Assembly (NCBI GenBank): GCA_001247695.2
Contig: LGRX02035033.1
Coordinates: forward strand, 1-32,489
Length of the DNA: 32,489 bases
Origin: Cymbomonas tetramitiformis
Taxonomy: Eukaryota; Chlorophyta; Pyramimonadophyceae; Pyramimonadales; Pyramimonadaceae
Direction of reading: 5' to 3'
Shown here piece after piece: positions 27,465 through 32,489 of the stretch. Position numbers and translations under genes: made by a program. Below the pieces are notes generated by a model. That model did no database searches and was not told where the DNA came from. It saw nothing but the letters and a program-made list of their open reading frames with translations. The stretch's first letter is position 1; every line of letters begins with the position of its first letter.

Positions 27465-27740
27465 GACAGGCGTGTCAGAATGACGAGTGACAGAAATGAT
27501 GACAGTCACCATCCGGAAATGATGACAGTCACCAGCATGACCGAATGACACAGGTGACTGGAAGAATTGACAAAGGTGACTGACAGAAGTGACTGACTCA
27601 AATGTGACATTTAGGATTCGATCAGTCGAACATAACTGGAGGGAATCGAGGAGGACCTCAGTTATACAGTCACATCAGCAGATCTGTGAGTATTCAAATG
27701 AGAGACTTGGGAGGTGACAGTCAGAAACATCTAAGTACTT
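27465..27740 (+). promoter_or_regulatory. Cluster of GTGACTG/CAGTCAC motifs (putative U3 region)
   Basis: At least eight copies of tgacagtcac or ggtgactg in both orientations, including a direct repeat of aaatgatgacagtcacca (about 27495-27533). They lie upstream of a TATA run and of an LTR end at 28119, so they may be the enhancer part of a 5' LTR. That is inference. Confidence 0.45.
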
Positions 27741-27932
27741 ATGACAGATCCCAGCTGATTGGTTGTTGCAGTCAGCAATGACTGAACACATGAAGTGGCA
27801 TGGCAAGGACGAGTTACCTTAAGTAGAGAGCTGTGCAAGCTCTCGGGTGGAGTTTAAATTTGTCGTACATTGCAGCCACCTCTGTGGCTGTTAGGCAACT
27901 TGACCAAAAGAGTAATTAAAAAGATCCGATTC

Positions 27933-27949
27933 ATATATATATATATATC
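27933..27949 (+). promoter_or_regulatory. TATA run in putative LTR
   Basis: A (AT)8 run about 170 bases before the LTR end, in a suitable place for the TATA box of a retrotransposon LTR. Confidence 0.4.
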
Positions 27950-28121
27950 ATGCTTACAGCAATATATATCTCTTTGTAGGACTGAACTAGGTTCCCTGCA
28001 TTGTATCCGATATTATCCATGTACTGTCTGTACATCCTATGATCATGGCATCATATTACCTGTAAGTGAACATTTGCTTACATACCTGTGAGACTGGTTC
28101 AGTCCTCACACCCCAAACAAC

Positions 28122-28139
28122 TGGTATCAGCGTGGTCGC
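28122..28139 (+). other. Primer-binding site, initiator tRNA-Met 3' end
   Basis: TGGTATCAGCGTGGTCGC begins two bases after ccccaaaca, a CA-ended candidate LTR terminus. TGGTATCAG complements the CCA-ended acceptor stem of initiator tRNA-Met, the standard primer of many plant copia and gypsy elements. Confidence 0.75.
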
Positions 28140-28624
28140 GGTTCACGACTCGCCGTTGGTACTAGCGTTCTACAACCCTGTACCAACATAAATTTTAGCC
28201 TGAATGTTCCGCCTTTGGGCGAGGAAATCGTGTCGAACAGTTAGACACGTTCATTAACTAAAGACTTGTGCCGATAATAGAGCTCTGTGCCGATGATATC
28301 GTCACGCGAGTTTGGGAGCGACTTCACCATCGAACCATCGGCGACGTTTGCATCGGCGACGGGTTTATTGTCATCACCCATGCGCGGCGTTCCATCAGCA
28401 AGTTGCTACGGCGGGTTTGTACCATCGTTATATGCTGTGGGTGCTGGACATGTCGTACAAATCATGCCGCGCAGTACTCAGCGGAGTCGTACGTGCCAAA
28501 TGCCGGTTTCTTGGCGCAGCAACAACAGCAATTGTTGCCCCTGCAACTGCAGAATTTGCAAAATCTGCGAAAGTTGAGTCATCAACACCAGCTGCCGGCG
28601 CACGCGTATCATCAACAACCACGG

Positions 28625-31600
28625 ATGGTCGCATCGCTGTATCAAGGGTTGTCGCCGTACTGTCCGAATACCGGCTTGTTCGCTGGTACGGGTGTGCATT
28701 CCGGTGTGTCGTTACCGGTGTCACCAATGCAGCCGTGTATGTTGCATCCACAGACCTTGAGCACTGGTGCGTACGACCAGCAGCGCACGGTGGAGTTGGC
28801 TACGTACACGCGGTGTTTGATCGCCAAGCATCGGCGCCAGCATCGGATCGCCAAACGACGTCAACAACGGTTACGACAGCAGCTGGCGCTGCCGATAAGT
28901 GGTAGTTGTTCTGAGATTTCGACGGCTCAGTGTGTGGCTTCGCCCGATGATCCAGCAGCAGCACGCATTTCCGCTCCGGATGTCGCGGCGTCACCCAGAG
29001 GGGTGACGCTATTATCCGTAACTCCATCTGAGTTATTGGCTATGGATGACGATGCCTTCTGGGCTGCGGTGGATGCGGTTGAGGAGTCGCCGGACCCAGA
29101 GGAGGAGGATGACTTCTGGAGTTGCGATGCTGAGGTTGCTGCCGATGCTAACGTTGCTGGAGGAATGCAGCGTTCAGCATGCTCATTGTCGTACGACACG
29201 TTAGCAACAACTGATGATGATGATGATGATAATGATGATGATGATGATGAGGACGTCACTTGCGCGCCGTGCCTCCATCACCTTCAAGGGGGGGGGAAAG
29301 TGCGGATCAGTGATGATCATGGTGATTCGCCACCTCCAGAGCCGCCTCCGCATTCATATATAATGTGTCGTGATGGAGTGTCGCCGGCTGTCGGGCATAT
29401 ATCGTCATCACACCTTGATCATGATTCCACTGCGGATATTGACCAAGTCGAATCATCACCGCTATCACCGACATGCACCGAATTATTGGCATTATCTGAA
29501 TGTGCCAATAAACTATCATCACACGATCTACTTATATGTGATATTAGCAATACGGCTGTCGGGCATATATCGTCATCACATCTTGGTCATGATTCCACTG
29601 CGGATATTGACCAAGTCGAATCATCACCACTATCACCGACATGCACCGAATTATTGGCATTATTTGAATGTGCCAAACTATCATCACACGATCTACCTAT
29701 ATGTGATATTAGCAATACGCCTGTCGGGCATATATCGTCATCACATCTTGGTCATGATACCACTGCAGATATTGACCAAGTCGAATCATCAGCCGACGGT
29801 ATTATATATACGTGTACACAATCATCATCAGCCGTGCATGCTACTTCGCCTTCAGTATCGGCGTTGATATATCACCGGCGGCAGGAACCGGATGATGATA
29901 ATCTTGGAACGTCGTCGGCTGTCAAGCATACAGCAGCCCTTGGCGCATGCAGTGCGGCCGCTGCCTCCGCAGCCCTTGGCGCATGCAGTGCAACCGCTGC
30001 CCCGGTAGCCCATCACGCACTATATGCAGCCGCTGCCCCGGTAGCCCATGGTGCATGCAGTGCGGCCACTGCCCCGGTAGCTCGCGCAGACCTCGCTGCT
30101 CCTGCATCTCGTGCGGACCTCGCAGCGCATGGCGCATACAGTGCGGCCGCTGACCCCGCAGCCCTTGGCGCATGCAGTGCGACCGCTGCCCCGGTAGCCC
30201 ATCGCGCATGCAGCACGGCCGCTGCTTCGGCAGCCCAACACGCACACGCGCACACGCACACACGCACGCATATGACGGATGCGTGTATACCGGTTGGGGA
30301 GGGTACGCATGCACTAATATATGCATCTGCGGACACTACCATTGCGGATGCTGTCGATGCACATATACCGGGCGAGGACGGTGTGCGTACACACACGTGT
30401 GTGCCGGATGCGTGTATACCGGTCGGGGAGAATGCTCGCACACTCGCGTATGTATATGCGGACACCACTGCCGATGCACATATACCGGGCGAGGACGGTG
30501 TGCGTACACACACGCGTGTGCCGGATGCGTGTATACCGGTTGGGGAGGGTACGCATGCACTCGTATATGCATCTGCGGACACTACCATTGCGGATGCTGT
30601 CGATGCACATATACCGGGCGAGGACGGTGTGCGTACACGCACGCATGTGCCGGATGTGTGTATACCGGTCGGGGAGAATGCTCGCACACTCGTGTATATA
30701 CCGGCGGACACCACTGCCGATGCACATATACCGGGCGAGGACGGTGTGCGTACACACACGCGTGTGCCGGATGCATGGATACCGGTTGGGGAGGGTACGC
30801 ATGCACTCGTATATGCATCTGCGGACATTACCGATGCGGATGTCGTCAGCGCGGATATACCGGGCAAGGATCATAGTGTGCGTACACGCACGCATGTGAC
30901 GGATGCGTGTATACCGGTCGGGGAGAGTGCTCGCGCACTCGCGTATATATCTGCGGACACCACTGCCGATGCAGATATACCGGGTGAGGATGGTGTGCGT
31001 ACACACACGCGTGTGCCGGATGCATGGATACCGGTTGGGGAGGGTACGCATGCACTCGTATATGCATCTGCGGACATTACCGATGCGGATGTCGTCAGTG
31101 CGGATATACCGGGCAAGGATCATAGTGTGCGTACACGCACGCATGTGACGGATGCGTGTATACCGGTCGGGAAGAGTGCTCGCGCACTCGCGTATATATC
31201 TGCGGACACCACTGCCGATGCAGATATACCGGGTGAGGATGGTGTGCGTACACACACCGCACACACATACGCTGCCCCGATTGCCCAGCACACGCGCAGT
31301 GCGGCCGCTGCTCCGATAGCCCAATGCACACGCAGTGCGGCCGCAGCCTCGGCAGCCCAACACACACGCAACGCAGCCGCAGCCCTGGCATCCCAGTGCA
31401 CACGCAATGCGACCGCTGCCCTGGCTGACCAGCACACGCGCAGTGCGGCCGCTGCCCCGGCAGCCCAACGCGTACCACGTGCGGCTGCTGCCCCGGCAGC
31501 CCAGTACGCACTACGTGCGGCCGCTGCCCCGGCAGCCCAGCGCGCATTACGTGCGGCCGCTGCCCCGGCAGCCCAACGCGCACTACGTGCGGCCGCTGCC

Positions 31601-32489
31601 CCGGCTGCCCAACGCGCACTATGTGCGGCCGCTGCACCGGCAGCCCAACGCGCACTACGTGCGGCTGCTGCTCCGGCAGCCCAGCGCGCATTACGTGCGG
31701 CCGCTGCCCCGGCAGCCCAGCGCGCATTACGTGCGGCCGCTGCCCCGGCAGCCCAACGCGCACTACGTGCGGCCGCTGCCCCGGCTGCCCAACGCGCACT
31801 ACGTGCGACTGCTGCCCCGGCTGCCCAACGTGCACTACGTGCGGCCGCAGCCCCGGCAGTGGCTGCCCCGGCAGCCCAACTACGCGCACTACGTGCGGCA
31901 GCTCTAGCGCAGGCGGGCAGTTGCTGCGAGCGGGCGGGGCGCGCACCATGTGCGGCAGCACTAGCGCAGGCGGGTAGTTGCGGCGAGCGGGCGGGGCGCG
32001 CACCATGTGCGGCAGCACTAGCGCAAGCGGGCGGTTGCTGCGAGCGGGCAGGGCGCGCACCATGTGCGGCAGCACTAGCGCAGGCGGGCGGCAATTGCTG
32101 CGAGCTGACTGGAAGTGCACTATGTGCGGCAGCACTAGCGCAGGCGGGTAGTTGCGGCGAGCGGGCGGGGCGCGCACCATGTGCGGCAGCACCAGCGCAG
32201 GCGGGCAATTCCTGCGAGATGGCTGGAGGTGCACTATGTGCGGCAGCACCGGCGACAGCAACGGCGGCAGCGGCAGCAGCGGCAACAACAGAAGCAGCGC
32301 AGCCTCCGCAGCCTAGCACGGTACCTAGCAGCTGCACGCCCGAGGCGCAGCATGTGCATCCTGGCGCGGCGCCCAGCGGCTGCGCGATGGATGCGGCTTT
32401 TGGGTGGACGTACGAGGACCTCCTTTACCCGACTGGCAAATGGTACCCGATGGACACGGAGCCAATTGAGCGGCAGCCGCCCACGGCAG
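28625..32489 (+). CDS. Giant repeat-built Gag-position protein, partial (no stop in window)
   Basis: Reading every codon, frame 2 has no stop from 28262 to 32489. ATG 28625 is the first in-frame start, giving at least 1,288 residues. Another frame (ATG 28293, MISSREFGSDFTIEPSATF) looks like the true N-terminus, joined through a one-base frameshift near 28440-28490. Order: Gln-rich segment; basic helix (CLIAKHRRQHRIAKRRQQRLRQ); acidic region with two FW motifs and an Asp run (29212-29250). Five repeat tiers follow: ~56 residues x3 (29390-29790), Ala-rich ~13-mers (29935-30240), ~40-mers with CIPVGEG (30285-31255), 12-mers AAAAPAAQRALR (31265-31900), and ~20-mers with LAQAGSCCERAGR (31900-32240). 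Then non-repeat sequence GWTYEDLLYPTGKWYP. Position after a PBS suggests Gag; I recognise no domain. Confidence 0.7.
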   Translation, partial: MVASLYQGLSPYCPNTGLFAGTGVHSGVSLPVSPMQPCMLHPQTLSTGAYDQQRTVELATYTRCLIAKHRRQHRIAKRRQQRLRQQLALPISGSCSEISTAQCVASPDDPAAARISAPDVAASPRGVTLLSVTPSELLAMDDDAFWAAVDAVEESPDPEEEDDFWSCDAEVAADANVAGGMQRSACSLSYDTLATTDDDDDDNDDDDDEDVTCAPCLHHLQGGGKVRISDDHGDSPPPEPPPHSYIMCRDGVSPAVGHISSSHLDHDSTADIDQVESSPLSPTCTELLALSECANKLSSHDLLICDISNTAVGHISSSHLGHDSTADIDQVESSPLSPTCTELLALFECAKLSSHDLPICDISNTPVGHISSSHLGHDTTADIDQVESSADGIIYTCTQSSSAVHATSPSVSALIYHRRQEPDDDNLGTSSAVKHTAALGACSAAAASAALGACSATAAPVAHHALYAAAAPVAHGACSAATAPVARADLAAPASRADLAAHGAYSAAADPAALGACSATAAPVAHRACSTAAASAAQHAHAHTHTRTHMTDACIPVGEGTHALIYASADTTIADAVDAHIPGEDGVRTHTCVPDACIPVGENARTLAYVYADTTADAHIPGEDGVRTHTRVPDACIPVGEGTHALVYASADTTIADAVDAHIPGEDGVRTRTHVPDVCIPVGENARTLVYIPADTTADAHIPGEDGVRTHTRVPDAWIPVGEGTHALVYASADITDADVVSADIPGKDHSVRTRTHVTDACIPVGESARALAYISADTTADADIPGEDGVRTHTRVPDAWIPVGEGTHALVYASADITDADVVSADIPGKDHSVRTRTHVTDACIPVGKSARALAYISADTTADADIPGEDGVRTHTAHTYAAPIAQHTRSAAAAPIAQCTRSAAAASAAQHTRNAAAALASQCTRNATAALADQHTRSAAAAPAAQRVPRAAAAPAAQYALRAAAAPAAQRALRAAAAPAAQRALRAAAAPAAQRALCAAAAPAAQRALRAAAAPAAQRALRAAAAPAAQRALRAAAAPAAQRALRAAAAPAAQRALRATAAPAAQRALRAAAAPAVAAPAAQLRALRAAALAQAGSCCERAGRAPCAAALAQAGSCGERAGRAPCAAALAQAGGCCERAGRAPCAAALAQAGGNCCELTGSALCAAALAQAGSCGERAGRAPCAAAPAQAGNSCEMAGGALCAAAPATATAAAAAAATTEAAQPPQPSTVPSSCTPEAQHVHPGAAPSGCAMDAAFGWTYEDLLYPTGKWYPMDTEPIERQPPTA
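30285..31255 (+). repeat. ~120-bp codon-phased repeat array
   Basis: About eight units, each carrying gtgtataccggt or gatggataccggt, ggggag, then tatgcatctgcggac and ataccgggcgaggacg. Units alternate between two subtypes (gagggtacgcatgca versus gagaatgctcgcaca). The alternation suggests growth by duplication of a two-unit block. Confidence 0.85.
31265..31905 (+). repeat. 36-bp codon-phased minisatellite
   Basis: About eighteen units of gcggccgctgccccggcagc plus 16 bases, each encoding 12 residues. All are kept in frame with one 9-15-base partial unit near 31860. Long minus-strand frames over it are shadows of the repeat. Confidence 0.9.

Larger units (their letters stand above)
27465..32489 (+). 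mobile_element. 5' end of an LTR retrotransposon, cut by the window edge
   Basis: Putative LTR (start not defined, end 28119), PBS at 28122, a short leader with a ttggtac/gtaccaa hairpin near 28155-28182, then a giant open frame. The pol genes, if any, would lie beyond the window. Confidence 0.55.

Noticed and set aside
30314..32337. Long minus-strand open frames (384-405 codons) over the right end
   Set aside because: They are shadows of codon-phased, GC-rich repeats. The plus frame is open across both repeat and non-repeat sequence for over 4 kb and has an acidic, structured composition; the minus frames exist only inside the arrays.

Overview
This window is eukaryotic nuclear DNA. It has a spliced, intron-rich gene, nested LTR retroelements, minisatellites, and no operons or ribosome binding sites. 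A short interstitial array of plant-type telomere repeat (CCCTAAA) and a TGTAA element about 55 nt after the stop codon of the main gene fit a green-lineage alga, possibly a prasinophyte. That placement is inference and I would not name a species.

Left third (1-8040). A roughly 0.92-kb non-coding repeat unit occurs twice in direct orientation: copy A at 1-919, and copy B at 1276-7976. Copy B is split by two LTR elements, and copy A preserves both pre-insertion sites. Element 1 (1554-4099, target duplication TGAAA) and element 2 (4601-7829, target duplication AACTA) both read on the minus strand. Each carries nearly identical LTRs and a Gag-like gene but no reverse transcriptase or integrase, so both are non-autonomous. 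Their primer-binding sites resemble the copia type, which pairs with the anticodon region of a Met tRNA.

Centre (8986-22189). One large plus-strand gene can be read through 25 exons. Every splice phase is compatible and the exon lengths sum to 3,936 nt. It encodes an ABCG half-transporter like plant ABCG24/ABCG28: signal peptide, Cys-rich ectodomain, transmembrane helix, nucleotide-binding domain, linker, six-helix membrane domain. The linker contains a canonical EF-hand, suggesting a calcium-gated transporter. Exon 16 is interrupted by a telomere-repeat insertion with a ~40-bp flanking duplication that brings an in-frame stop. Several introns hold unrelated minisatellites.

Right third (22858-32489). 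First comes the 3' part of a Ty3/gypsy chromovirus. The end of its integrase and its chromodomain are followed, in the chromodomain's own frame, by a C5-type DNA methyltransferase domain (motifs FCGTGS, SPPC, ENP). This copy is broken by stops and a frameshift. Next are a cluster of near-perfect palindromes (24930-25178), a decayed relative of element 2's Gag gene (26175-26770), and the 5' end of a further LTR element. That last element has a PBS for the 3' end of initiator tRNA-Met at 28122. It carries a giant plus-strand reading frame, open from 28262 to the window edge with no stop, made of five successive tiers of codon-phased repeats.

The two strongest candidates for something unusual are the chromodomain-methyltransferase chromovirus and the EF-hand ABCG gene with its telomeric scar. 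No rRNA, tRNA or CRISPR was seen.
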